From Tretioscincus oriximinensis (taxonomy: Eukaryota; Chordata; Lepidosauria; Squamata; Gymnophthalmidae), in contig JAJVDF010000347.1 of assembly GCA_022410635.1 (NCBI GenBank), positions 602,776 to 666,775 on the forward strand: 64,000 bases of DNA, in the 5' to 3' direction. Made by a program: the position numbers and the translations under genes. Shown piece after piece: positions 35,953 through 48,797 of the stretch (positions within the stretch are counted from its first letter, which is position 1; each line of letters opens with the position of its first letter). A model generated the notes under the pieces. The model was not told the DNA's origin and did no database searches. It saw nothing but the letters and a program-made list of their open reading frames with translations.

Positions 35953-38190
35953 CTAAGGAAACACACAAAAAAAAGATATGCAATTCCATTATTTTTGCTT
36001 TAAACTCAGCATTGCTCAGTTACCCGCTCTTAACAAAATAACCCAGAAATTTGTTATGTCCTATATATCCCATGGAGGCATAACAGGCATCCTAGAAAGA
36101 GTAAATAAGGAATTGATTAATCATGGTTTGACCTAATGTATTTGAATTTGTAGAGCAGATGTGGTTAAAAAAAAGATTTATAAGACAATGTTTATGTTGA
36201 GAGATATTTTGGGATGATTCCAAGTTCAAATTATATTAGTGATAGTCAATGTATATTGTAATGTGTACAAAGAGCGTATTAATGCTAGAATCTGCGGCAG
36301 AACCTCAGCAGTCTAGGAGGATTCACTACAAAGATTGATGATCTTGTTGCACTTTTTAAAAAACAGTAATATTGAACAAGAAGGTGCAATGGCTTCAAAT
36401 TGTTCTGCTACTATGCACTGTTCTGTTACAGCGCTTAGTGGGTGAAGAACATTCCTCATGCAAGTTATATTGGAATTTGAAAACAATTCAAGCTCCACCA
36501 AGGTGCCCTACATATCTTGTTTCTTTGGTCATGGCGTACCAATATGTGCATACGTGGAATCATAAAATTGACCTTGTGCATATCATCTCATATTAATAAT
36601 GGAAATTTGACAATCCCCAAACGTTGTTGGATTCCAGTTTCCATCAATCTGGACTACTGGTACTTCCAATGAATAGGGAAGAAGGGGAGTCCATTCTAGC
36701 AAACTAGAAGATCACCAGTTGGCCACTTTGGGCTTACATATTTGTGATTTCATTGTACGGCTACTGCAGCAGATGGTGCTGATCCATGTGAGTTCAGGAC
36801 TAATGATTGTACAGAAGTCAAAGAAGGTGGGATGCACTGGGTAGAAGCCAAAGGGAGCTACCAACACTACCCAAGATAAGAAGAGCTCCCAAAGGTCCAT
36901 GGCGTGCAGGAAATGAGGGCAAAGCAGGGAAGAAGGTATGTCCCTCATCAGTCCAGGCCACCACATGGGTATCCAGACACTTGCTATTGAGAAGGCACCC
37001 CAGAAAACCTGCATGCAGCACTGGCTCTGTTGCATTGGGTTTACTTCCCCCCTCCCCCAGAGGCCTGAGAACTACTACTTCTGCTGCCACAATGGTTCCA
37101 TGTCAGCCCTGGCAAGTGATGCTACTTTCCTTATCATCTACTACTGTTGCTACTAACCGCCACCATCAGGTTTTGGCAACCATTACAAAATCCTGCATCT
37201 TGCTGACCTAGAAATACCTTTACACAGAGGATACTACTAGTCAGATGAGATTCTTATTCTTATAGCAGAATGAATGGCCCACTGAATAACATGCATCTGC
37301 CCATCACCAGATATGCTCACACTTGTACACTAATAATGCTTGTTATACGTGATGTCACAAAAGAACCAGTTCTGCTGCAATTTCTCACAGTGATAAACAA
37401 AACATAATTAGAATATCAAGGCAAAATGCTGGAAGGTCTTACAAATATTACTTAAAAATAGAAATTTACCTGTTTAAAGCAAAAATGTGCATTTGTTCAT
37501 ATCTAGCAAAAGCTAGTTGTTTCATGTTTTTCAAGATATCATATAAGACCCATATTTTCTTCAAGATTATAAATATTACCAGCAGAATTATTTGTTCCAC
37601 ATGGACTAAATGCATTTTTGGAATGCATTTCTCCAGGAGTAAAACACTGGAGTGAGAGCCACAGATTGGAAATAAGCAGATCTGACAGGTTCTTATTCAA
37701 ATAACACATATGTTTATGTTTGCAAATTGAAATTTAATTTTGAGATATGTAAAACTGCCTTAGGACATAATTCCTTCATGTTAAAGAAGCCATAGGCATT
37801 TCAAAATATGAGCCTTTTAAATGACAAAATTCATATAACCATATTATGCACAGAAATAACTTCCATAGATTTTTGAAATAGTTATTTGACTGCCAAACAT
37901 GCCACTGGAACAAAACAGTATTTTTTTTCCAAAAAAAGGATATCATATTAGATACAATCAGAAATTAGAAATAGTAATCCAAACAAATTAATAATTGAAA
38001 GTAAGTTGGTTTGTGATGCACATCATCCATGCATGCAAGCTCCAATGAGAATCAATAATGGACACAACCAGTGTAGTCTTAGCCATAGTTCCAACAATTT
38101 AGCAAGAGTTTTGGGATAGCCTGATTTTATTTGATCTTAGAAACAGCATTTTACTGGTGATAGAATTCAAATGTATAGCTGTGTTAACCT
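35953..38190 (-). other. MYRIP: MYRIP intron stretch, unassigned
   Basis: 36700-37210 is GC-richer with overlapping open frames on both strands but no family resemblance and no splice signals I trust; it may be an unrecognised repeat. The rest is AT-rich and featureless. Confidence 0.55.
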
Positions 38191-38250
38191 TGGCAGTATG
38201 AGCTTTCGTTGAACAAGCCTTTTTCATCAGTGTTTTCCTTGCTTGGCCAT
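38155..38250 (-). mobile_element. Old CTGATGA/GAAA retroelement copy
   Basis: Minus strand reads cactgatgaaaaaggcttgt, then tcaacgaaagctcatactgcc, and ends near aacacagctatacatttgaa. It corresponds to the family at 29436 but keeps CTGATGA instead of CTGAAGA. Confidence 0.55.
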
Positions 38251-38416
38251 GTGAAAGATCTGATACTTTTAATGGGAAGTTTTGAAGATTGAAAACTTCT
38301 ATTGAGTCAGAAATCTTTCTTGTGACCTTTGGTCCAAAGGCGAAGAGCAACACAAACCATTTCTAAATGATTGGTTTTGTACATTTCTTGTTCTTCTTAG
38401 TTTCACCCTATTAAAT

Positions 38417-38482
38417 ATATACTGCTCAAAACAATTTAGGGAACACTTTAAAGTGCTCCCTAAATTGTTTTGAGCAGTATAT
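38417..38482. mobile_element. Perfectly palindromic Tc1/mariner-type MITE
   Basis: 66 bp with arms meeting at 38449/38450: atactgctcaaaacaattta gggaacacttt, then its reverse complement with one mismatch. TA flanks both ends. It lies 47 bp beyond the donor of window exon 6. Confidence 0.85.
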
Positions 38483-38529
38483 TTTCACACAGAACAATGA
38501 AATATCATGCAGGTATTACAGTCCTTTAC

Positions 38530-38686
38530 TTGGTTCATTTAACTGATCCGCACTCTTCCAGGTGGGCAATATGGATAGCCTGTGCTGTTTGGGTTTTCGG
38601 AGAGGGCTCTTTGGCGTCTTCCATGGAACTTCTTGGTCTCTCCTCGATGCATCTTCACTTGTTAGCGAGAATGCAGATTGAGATCT
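38530..38686 (-). CDS. MYRIP: MYRIP exon 6 of window: RSQSAFSL exon of myosin-binding region
   Basis: 157 nt, 52 codons plus one nucleotide. Acceptor tttcttaacag, donor CCAA|gtaaag. It starts RSQSAFSLTSEDASRRDQ and contains RKPKQHRLSILPTWKSADQ. The beginning and the PTWKSADQL end match mammalian MYRIP (PSWKSVDRL); the middle is diverged. The single A left at the 3' side joins CT of the next exon to give Thr. It is separated from the upstream exon by about 10 kb, the longest intron in the window. A 66-bp palindromic MITE at 38417-38482 sits only 47 bp beyond its splice donor. Confidence 0.95.
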
Positions 38687-41600
38687 CTGTTAAGAAAAAT
38701 ATAATGTTTAGCAAAAAACAACCATAATTAAGGTTAATTAAAACCATAACATGTTAGTGGTTATAAATAAGGACTTCTCCAATCACTTCTGAAATAGAAT
38801 TACTTTCTGTAAGAGAAGAAACATTTGAGCCCAATGCTCAAAACAGCTGTTTGTAAATCTTAGTTTATTTCACTGAAGTTATTTCTGAACTTTACTTTTG
38901 TTGTCTTTGAAATTATTTTGGTTTCCAACCTAATTGGCTTACAAGGACAAAACATACCTTTCCCTAACTTTGGGAAACAGAATAATTTGATCAGATACAT
39001 TTGCTTCGTATTCATCATACCTTTAAGGAGTGGGTTTTTGAAGAAGTAAATAAAGAAATTATCCAAATTATTCTCTGTAAATTCAGACCATTTTTTCATC
39101 TGCCTTGAACGTATTATTGGACATGCTGTATGGTCTATTTCTGTTACTTTCAAAATTGGCATGTAAAATAGTCATTGTTGAGGAAGGAAATTATATAGAT
39201 GGAAAAGATGAAAAAGGCAAGGCTTCCATGCTGAAAAATATTATGTCAGTGGCCGAATCCAGAAGGATTGTCGGAAAAAGATTCATATTATTTTCTTGCC
39301 AATGAAACNCTTGTTACTTTTCCTCTCTCCATTTAGTTCTTGCACCTGAAAAGATTTAACTGCAATGACTCTGATTACAACATCCTCAAAAAGCCCTTGT
39401 GAGGCTAATTCTCATTGCTGATGTCAGCTTTTGCTTGGGGTTATAGGTTAGGTAATCAGTTTGTGTTTTATTCTGATAACCCAGAGGGTAATTGAAATTG
39501 TTAAACAGTCAGAATCATTGTTGCAAGCACAAGTAACCCAGAAAAAAAGACATAAAAAAGAGTAATCAATCAACTATAAGGGAAGAAAAGAGAGAAAGGC
39601 TGAACTTATACAGGAATGACTCTACTACTAGACCTAATAACTCTAGTTTGAATCAATCCTAAAGCCTTCAAATAGTTTAAAAGGCAACTGATACATTTGT
39701 TTATCGGGCGGTATAGAAATGCAAATAAATAAATAATAAATTAGTTTTAGTATTTAGTTTCAGTGGGTTCTTCTGTACAGGAGAATTAAAAATTTCTAGT
39801 CACGTTCAGATGACGCTTTAAAATAAGGAAGTTCCAGCAATGTAAAACCTACTTCTGCATGGAGCAGCTCTTGGTACTGCCCATGTAGTCAACCAGGAAT
39901 TGGTCACATCTCAGTGATACCCAACAAGTTTACTCTTTGTTGGTAATTTAATTTTGCTTAGAAGACCTTCTGAAAGCAAGTTCAGTAGTTTGTTAGTTAA
40001 TAATTGGAAAGGGTGGATTCAACATTGGATAGGATGAGGAAACTGTGAGAGTCTCATCATTTTGAGTCCCATCTCAATTGTAAGATGATTCTGAGTAATG
40101 ACAGGAATGAGATGGCTTTTTCTGCCCAGTTAAAGCAGACATACTCTGCACAACAGATATTGTTGTTTTAATATGTTGGTTTGGCTTTAATGTGTTGACT
40201 TTTTATTGTAAACCGCCCTGGGTATAGGGTGGTATAGAAATGCAACCAACCAAATAAGCAGGACATTCCTTTGTTTTCTTGCCTCACTCTGAAGGTTCTT
40301 TCTGTGGAAGTTAGTCTAGAAAATCAGCACTCAAGACTGTTCATTACAAAGGACAGAAGAAAAATCAGCTTTGATTATCAACAGACTTTTAGGCAACTCA
40401 AAACAACATCAGCAATATCAATCAGCGCTACACTTAGTAGATTAATTTAACAAATTATCAGTTTTAAGGCAGGTTTTGGGTGACCAAGATGAGACCATCA
40501 CCTTACTCAAGATAATTCAGTGTTTCTGAACATGAGTCAGCATGTTTCTTTGCTTTCTCTGCAATTAAATGAGACATTCTGCTTATATGACTCAGACCCA
40601 GTGAGTACCTGTTCTAAATTTACTCTTGGTTGTTAAGCAGAAGAAGCTTGGTAGAGTTAATGATGGGTGACTGCAGACACAGGATGACAAAAGTCTGCAA
40701 AGATTTATACATTTCCTCAACAGTACAAGTTGCGTGCAATCGTTCAACTTTAAAGCTACAAGTTGCCACTGATATTAGAAAAGATCCTTGATGAAGACAA
40801 GCTACAACTGGTTCTGTGAAACCCGAATGCTTTGCTACTGTTCTTACATTTTACAGTCTATTAGGATGATATACTATGATAATTTTGGATTAGTACTTTG
40901 TCTACGGTTTAATATTTTGTTTATTTTTAATGCTAAACTGTAAATCACTTTGAGTTTTTTTTATCAAAGACGTGATACATGAATAGAGTACACAAACAAT
41001 ACATACAAACATTTTCCTTACCTCCAAACAACAGGCCAGACATGCTAATTGACTAATTAAAATGGAATTGCCAGGAAGGGACAATGAGATTTCCTAATGT
41101 TCCTTGACAGCAACAGCCTTGTGCAAAAAGATTGATTGCCCGAGGCAACTGAAAGAACTTGTAAAAATGAAGTTGCATGATGAACCTGCAATATACTGAG
41201 TTTAATGATATTTGGAGAATACCCAAATATAGTTCTATTAATTTTGATACAGTAACAAGCTGGAGGCAACAATAACCAGAAGAGCAGTGCCTACTGGTGA
41301 CCAAATGAAAAACATGGTCTAGTTTCAATTGTTCTGCATTTTGGAAATGACAGTTGATATTAGCTCCATCAGTCTGTATCTAAAGGAAGTTGTAACTCAA
41401 ATCAGAAAAATGCACGGTTTGGAATTTTACTATTTGTAGCCTGGAAAATTCATACCATCTGCCATTACACAAAATGTAATTAACAGGTACCCCCAAATTT
41501 TAACAATTCACATTGAGTGAAAATAAAAAACTGGGCTCATGAAAAGACAGGAAAAGATGCAATAATTTTAGGATTTCTGACTACCGCATATAAAAATGTC

Positions 41601-43945
41601 TTTCATAAGACTGAGGGTGCATCCCTACCTGTCCATTTCCTCCACTCTTAAAAAAGCAAACATGTTGGCCATCTATCCCCATTTTACTTGCCATTCAGCT
41701 GCTGCCTCATTTGAAAGAGAAGCCCCAGAAGGCACTGCTGCGCTCCCCTAACTACAACTCCCATAATTCTAATCAAGCCTGCCTGCTTGTCTGCACAGAC
41801 AAGAGTCAATTAAATATTTAGAAATCTATACAATTTGCATAAACCCAGCCCTCCAGTCCCCAGGAGAAGTATTTCTTTAGCACTTTAAAATGGAGGCTCT
41901 GTCCACACGGAGCCTTATTCTGGGTAGCGTCTTGGAGGCTTGTGGAAATCGCAGTTATGAGGAGGCTGTTTACTGAGCTCTAAAGACTTTTAAAGCGCAT
42001 GGAAGACTGGACACTCGTGTATCTGCGGGTCAGATGGAAGGTAAACTCGCCTCCAAAGTGCAGGAAATAGAACGTGGGGATCGGGCCTGACTGTGCATTC
42101 CAGGTTGAACTTAGTTGTGACAATTTGTTGGATTTCCCAGCAACAGACTGAGGAAAGAGCAGCAATTCAACCTCTTTATACAAAACCCTTCTCATTACAT
42201 TAGGATTTCCAGAGGGTTGCACTTTCATATCTTCACATGGATGGCAACTTACTACATTCAGCACTTTTCTAATTGTCTTCCACATTCCTAGGAATGCAAA
42301 ACCCAGCTGCATACATTTGATTATGAAATCAATCAGAAATAGGTTTTGGAATATAGATGACTTATAGTGTAAGAAATTGTATTTTTCCTAGTTCACAGTT
42401 ATTTGTGAAGTTGGCTAATCATCTACCTGACTGCAGTGCTCCTCAGGTAAACATTTTCTCACAATTCAGTAGTAGTGAGTGGTTGATGTTAAAGAGGGCA
42501 GGAGAAAGGGTGACCTATTGAAGAAAACAGTGGCAGGTGCATACTTCTTTGCTCCATCCTCAAAATGTTTGCTGCTTGATTTGGGAGACTGAAGGAAGGG
42601 AGGGGACTCATTTGGCAGTACCCCAAGGCATTCTGAGAGGTGTGTGCCTTAAAATGAAGTACTTCTGTCGAAGAGAGTGGAAGATGCTTGTTAAAAATGT
42701 CATCCACTTACTATACAAATGCCCTTCATGCAAAATAAAGGAGATAATTTTTGACACTTCTTAAAAATAAGTCTCTAATCTTTTATTTGGCAATGGCTAT
42801 CTGAAACTATATTTTATTAGATCTCTTCTATTGAAAGATGTGAGGCCTCCTAAAATAAGAAGGCAAATGATATGCCAACTGACACTAACCAAATAACAAG
42901 CCTTAACGTAGTAAAAAAAAATACTTGAAACAGTTTTTATTTCATTGATCTTTTTGAGAAATGTGGTTTACTCCAGTCCGGCATTTAATGCAAGGGCTTC
43001 ATCTGAGATTGATTGTGGGAGATCTTAGAATTCCATTATATTAATCTGATATATTATGTTGAGACATTTTATAATCAAATTCATTTTATCTGATATTGTA
43101 TATCGATATATGTTTTTGTTGTTAGTTCAGTAGATTAAGACTGAGTCTAGCATTATTTGAGTTCATTTTGGAATATGACAAAGATATCTGGGTATTTGCT
43201 GGTTTCATGAGAAATTCAGTGAGCTGCTGAAGGCTGAAAGAGAAAGATCACATTAGTTCCCTATTTCAACTCATCACATATTCACCAATTTTCCATTTTC
43301 TTTCTGTGACATGTCCTTTAATTTATGAACAGTAAGGGATCATTGTTCCAAATATTTGTCTTGATTAATAAGTTTAGTAATAAATACAAATAAGAACCAC
43401 TTTTGTCATGCATTGTTCACAAAGCCATGTTTTCTGAGCGGAGCTCATTCAGAAAACCGTGCCAGAGCGCACTTAACACAATTTGTCTTCATTGAGCTCT
43501 AGCAATGCTTTTGCCTTTAGACTCTGGTCAGACATTTCTCCGTCTGATCAAAACCCATACCTTGGGGGCCTGGGGTCCATGGCATCAGATCATAGCTGGT
43601 TTATTTTTTGTTTCTGCTGCTTTGCAGGCCTTCAGCCACAGGCACCAAAAGGAACAGGGAGACCTGCAGAGTTCAGTAGGAGCCAGAAGCAAACCCCAGG
43701 AGAGCAATCTCTGCATTTATGCAAGTAGAAATTTGTGCTAAAGCAAAAAGGTTTTGTCCAAAGTCCCTTTTGTAATCAAATTTCATTCTGCATGTCATAT
43801 ACAGGATTTAGGTCTAAAATGCTTTATCTTTAACCCTCTTGTACTTGGGAGTCCCCATGGCACAGATTCCTTAATCAATTACTTATTCCAAGCCACATAG
43901 TCATATGGGTGATTTGTATTCAGGCTGCTCACTGCACCTCAGCAA
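38687..43945 (-). other. MYRIP: MYRIP intron stretch with L2 tails only
   Basis: L2 3' tails occur at 39703-39735 (tcgggcggtatagaaatgc) and 40205-40245 (accgccctgggtatagg). A GC-richer patch at 41600-41980 is unassigned. No exon was found; the two flanking MYRIP exons join in phase without one. Confidence 0.65.
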
Positions 43946-44135
43946 AGACATTGTGGAACTAGAAAAGAGATAATAAAGAGCAACACAAATGATCCAAAGG
44001 CTTGAACTACTCCTTTATGAAATCAGGTTATAACATTTAGGTCTCTCCAGCCTTAATAGACAGCAATCAAGAGAGGATCTGATTGAATTGTATAAAATCA
44101 TGTGTAGCGGGATATGTTGAATATCATTTATTTAT
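43946..44135 (+). mobile_element. CR1 LINE, left part interrupted by L2
   Basis: acattgtggaactag ... caaatgatccaaaggcttg ... gaggatctgattgaattgta corresponds to 31400-31590 of the CR1 copy. The continuation is at 45627. Confidence 0.8.
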
Positions 44136-45625
44136 ACTTACACCCCGTTCTATACCCGAAGGTCTCAGGGCGGCCAAAATAGTAAAACATCAGTATAAAA
44201 TTAAAACAGTATAAAACAATATTTAAAAGTAGGGACAGAGATGACATTTCTTCAGCCAAAGGCCAGGTAAAAGAGGTGCGTCTTCTAAGATCTTCTAAAA
44301 CCATACAATGATGAGAGACGCACCTTGAGAGGGAGACTATTCCAAAGACGAGGGGCAACCACTGAGAAGGTCCTACCCTGGGTTCCCACTCCATTGGCTG
44401 TTAAAAGGGGTGGTACAACCAGGAGGGCCTCCCCTGCAGATCTTAAGGCACGGGCAGGTTGGTATGGGAGAAGGCATTCCTTTAGATATTTGGGGGCCAG
44501 GTTATTTAGGGCCTTGTAAGTTAAAGTCAACACCTTGAATTGGTCACAGTAGCGGATGGGCAGCCAGTGCATCTCTTTCAAAACTGGTGTGATATGTGTC
44601 CGGCCTGCCATCTGCTGTATTCTGAAACTGCAGCTTCTGAACCATTTTCAAGGGCAGCCCCATATAGAGCGCATTACAATAGTCCAATCTGGAAGTTACC
44701 AGAGCATGGATTACTGTGGCTAGATCAGCCCTGTTCAGAAGTGGCCGTAACTGGCAAACCAGACGTAACTGGAAGTAGGCACTCCTGGCCACTGCCTCCA
44801 CCTGGTTTTCAAGTGTCAGTGCAGAGTCCAGAAGCACCCCAGATTTCGCCCCCGTTCCCTATAATTCTACCCCACCAAGGACAGGGTGCCTCGTCATTCA
44901 TGAACCCGGGATGTTTCGACACACAGCACCTCCATCTAGTCTGGATTCAGCTTCAATTTATTGGCCCCCATCCAGCCCATCACTGCCTCCAGGCACCTGT
45001 CAAGCACTTCAACTGCCTCTCCTGATGCAGATGGAGCTGAGTGTCACCTGCGCATTGATGACACTTTACTCCAAATCTCCTGATGACTTCTCCCAGTGGC
45101 TTCATATAGATGCTGAAAAGCATGGGGGAGAGGCTCGACCCCTGAGCTCCCATGGTGTCGAGCAAGACTCCACCACCACCACTCTCTGGAAGTGGCCTTG
45201 GAGATAGGGCTGGAAGCACTGCAATGCCTTGCCACCAACTCCTAAACTCCTTAGTCTTTCCAGGAGGATATCATGGTCAATGGTATCAAGAGCCACTGAG
45301 AGATCAAGGAGAACCAACAGGGTCGCATTGCCCCAATCCCTATCCCAGAGCAGGTCATCAACCAGGGCGACCAAGGCAGTTTCCGTGCCATGACCAGACC
45401 TGAAGCCAGATTGAAATGCATCCTCTCCAGTATCTTGCCCAGGAAGGGTATGTTGGCCACCGGGCGGTAGTTGTTTAACACTTCTGGGTCCAGGGAAGGC
45501 TTCTTGAGGAGAGGGCGCACCACCGCCTCTTTGAGAGCCAGCGGGACCACCGCATCCCTCAAAGAAGCGTTCACCACTCCCTGGACCTACCCGGTCATAC
45601 CCTGCCGACTATATCCTGCCGACAA
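44136..45625 (-). mobile_element. L2 LINE, 1.5 kb with reverse transcriptase remains
   Basis: Minus-strand frames encode pieces of an L2-type reverse transcriptase: [40 protein letters not shown], a mutated catalytic box CAGDTQL (normally YADDTQL), then KEMHWLPIRYCDQFKVLTLT and APRLWNSLPLKVR. The 3' end is the standard tail at 44136-44170. Frameshifts between the pieces show it is dead. Confidence 0.92.
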
Positions 45626-45626
45626 T

Positions 45627-45962
45627 ACTAGGACCAGGGGGGACTCTTTGAAGCTGATGTACAGAAGAATTATGACAGTCAAGACAAAGTATTTTTAGTC
45701 TGCAGATCATTGGTGTATGGAACTGACTTCCAGAAAAGGTGCTCGTAGGTAGCAACTTAGACTGAGTTAAGAAAGCATTAAACAGATTTGTATCAATAGA
45801 TACTAAAATAGATGTCTTTATGCTGCCTCTAGAAGAGAGCAACAGAGGTGTAAGAACAAGTGAATGTTTTGCTTTCTCAAGGACAATTTGTTGATCACTG
45901 TGTGAAACAGAATGCTGGACTGAGTGGGTTGTGGTCCAATTCAGCAGGGTCCCTCCTATGTT
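45627..45962 (+). mobile_element. CR1 LINE, right part after the L2 insertion
   Basis: aatactaggaccaggggggactctttg to gggtccctcctatgttct: the CR1 3' tail continuing the fragment at 43946-44135. Confidence 0.8.
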
Positions 45963-46763
45963 CTAGTTCTACTGCTGGAAAACATGCCCAAACTATTTGT
46001 TTTTATAGTAGTAGCAAGCACATTTTGCAGTCTAAATAAGACAGCAGCAGATGGCACATTTTGCACATCTTTAAGGTCTTATACGTTGATGAGTAACTCT
46101 GCAAACAAATTCTTTCTTATTCAAGGAAAAAATTATACTTACTTATTGCAATAAAACATTTTTCCAGCAGATGGCAGTGGAAGCAAACACACTGCCCCCT
46201 GATGCAGACTGCTTAATCTAAGCACAAAACATCATACACATATAAAATAAGCCTTTCTTAGATCAAGCCACAGTCCATCGTGTCCAGCATTCTGACTCAC
46301 ACCAACTGTTTCTGAACATTCCCATTCAGAAGATACAACAAAACCTTCATCTAACGGTTCTTAATTAAATGTTAATTAATGCTGATTAGTTATAACATTA
46401 CAAAACAGTAAGGAACTGTGCTATTACTATTGTTTTTCAACAGATTGCAGGAAGACCAGGCAACAGAAGTCAGAGGATGCTGACTATTTAATTATCCTTC
46501 TTCTTTTTCTTTTGATGTTGTCAAATGACTAATCAATAAATTTTAATGATAACAAATAAACGACGGACAGTTTAGGCCTGAATAATAGTGTGCTGGTGAA
46601 ACCAATAATCATATTCTTAATAATAATCCAGCAAGATTTGGTAAGGAAGCTTGCCATCAAGATGGTTTGGACTTAATTGATGTTGATATGGTCTTCAATC
46701 ATTCCTTATTAATAAGAACGAGTTGCAATTAACTAGCAGGTTTCAAAGAAATACTCANGTTGG

Positions 46764-46963
46764 CCTATTTCAGAGAAACAGACGTGTTAGTCTAATAGAA
46801 AGTCCAGCAAAGGAGCTAGCAGCACTTTGAGACTAACTTGAGAAAAGTGAGTGGCATAAGCTTTCGTAGACACGTCTACTTCTTCAGATGCATCTACGAA
46901 AGCTTATGCCAACCACTTTTCTCAAGTTAGTCTCAAAGTGCTGCTAGCTCCTTTGCTGGACTT
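46764..46963. mobile_element. Fold-back CTGAAGA/GAAA retroelement with 71-bp arms and 8-bp TSD
   Basis: Left arm 46800-46870, right arm 46893-46963, 22-nt loop. Arms read tctacgaaagcttatgcc, acttttctcaagttagtctc and aaagtgctgctagctccttt outward. The direct repeat catgttgg (one N in the left copy) lies at 46756-46763 and 46964-46971. A third, diverged unit lies next to it at 46985-47078. Confidence 0.8.
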
Positions 46964-47778
46964 CATGTTGGACTGTTCATAAAGCCCATCCAAGGGGACT
47001 TATAGCACTTTGGAGACCATTAAGAGGAAGGTAGGCAGTATGAACTTTCGTAGACAAGTCTACTTCTTCAGATGTACTATCATAACTAACTAGAAGGTTC
47101 AATTAAGCTGTATCCCCACCCAAGGAACCAGGTCTTCCAAAAAGAACAAGAGCTAAATCTTATGTGACAATGAACTATGAGATATTTTGACATGTCCTTC
47201 AAATTAGCACTTCTCTTGTTAACAAACCAGAGTTTGCTTTTCTTCTCCTTTTTTGTCATTTTTTTAAAAAAAATTAGTTTCCATTCTTTTCCCTTCCTGA
47301 TATTTTATATTCAGAATTCAGAAGAGCAGCCATCACAGCTAATCACAGCATACCCTATTCAGACACTTCTTTGACAGAAAAGGCCCACAGGGTTTAATTT
47401 TATATGCTTTTATGCGCACAGTCAAACACATAACTAAAAATAGTATTGCTATGTATTTCCATGAAGGAGACTTTAAGAATCACAGATTTTCAATTACAAC
47501 TTTAAAGTTTAAAGATGTCTGGAAATATATTCAATACAGTTTGGCAGAAAATGAGACATATGTTGAACTTAAATAGTTTTTCTGTTAGTTGTTCTGAATG
47601 TCTCAGTACAAAAAGGGAAAAGCAGATTATACATTTTACAGATAAATAAGGAAGATACGTTCTTGAAGATGTGCCACTTTCCCAGGCGTTTTTTTTTTCT
47701 GTAATAGTCCTTCACTACATTTTATGATTTTTGGTAACAATTGAACAGAGCAGGCTTTAAAAACACTATGTTGAGAAA

Positions 47779-47968
47779 TCAGCAAAGGAGCTAGCAGCAC
47801 TTTGAGACTAACTTTAGAAAAGTGATTGGCATAAGCTTTCGTAGACACGTCTACTTCTTCAGATGCACGTATCCTATGCCACCCACTTTTCTAAAGTTAG
47901 TCTCAAAGTGCTGCTAGCTCCTTTGCTGGACTCTCTACTAGACTAACATGGCTATTTCTCTGAAATTG
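47779..47968. mobile_element. Fold-back CTGAAGA/GAAA retroelement with 14-bp TSD
   Basis: Left arm from cagcaaaggagctagcagca, turning point near 47857-47875, right arm back through gtgctgctagctcctttgct to ggctatttctctgaaattg. The perfect 14-bp direct repeat actatgttgagaaa lies at 47765-47778 and 47969-47982. Confidence 0.8.
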
Positions 47969-47982
47969 ACTATGTTGAGAAA

Positions 47983-48797
47983 GTAACTCAAAGGGTATTG
48001 GAACAGGTAAAAATGTAACATAGCATTTAAGGGCCTTTACACACCCTACTTCTAATTTGCATAACAAATTAGGTTGCCCCCAATGACCTCCTAATCCAAT
48101 CTAGATTATTCAAACAGATCCATGTACTAACTAGGTGTAAACCAGATCAAAGAGGTGTTTCAATTGCCTGATTTATCGTGGGAATCCATTTTGACTTGCA
48201 ATAAGATGTGCTGAATTCGAAGCATGAAGTTTCTTGGAATAGTTTTCTCCATGCAGGTAGCCTTATTCCAGTCCAGAGCAATCTATCCCTGCTTTGGGAC
48301 ACATTGCTTGATCTGGAATGAACCTATGCTGAAGCGCCAAAGATTACATTGTGACCACTGAAGAACACTCTGTGAACATTTTAAGAACAAATACTCTAAA
48401 AAGGAGTGGTGATTAACACTTTAACATACTAGAAAAAAGTGGGAAATGTCAGCTTTCAGTGCTTAGGAACCTTGCATTAAACTGCATATTTCCTCAAAAT
48501 TGAATTCCCTTGCCAGTAAAATATTACATTCTCATCTCTAAACATGTTACATTGACTACAAGAGCTGCTCAGTTTTTCCACCATTAAGTATTCCTGTCTG
48601 AGTCTATTGCTTTCAGTGATTTTGCTCTTGATTTNTAACAGAATAGTCTTCTACAGAACACTCACTGAACAGAGCAATACTTGATCTTGGGTTCTAGTTT
48701 TCCTTATATACATTTATTAGTACTCTGTTATCTATTTTATTTTTTGTACTATTCTCCAGCCACTAACGAAGTGTAACAATCAGTTCTGGTGGCTCAC
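47983..48797 (-). other. MYRIP: MYRIP intron stretch, no recognised element
   Basis: No repeat or coding signal recognised between the fold-back element and window exon 5. Confidence 0.6.

Noticed and set aside
36712..37211. Overlapping frames of 70 to 134 codons on both strands in a GC-richer intron patch
   Set aside because: No domain or family resemblance, frames exist on both strands, and MYRIP exons on either side join in phase without it.
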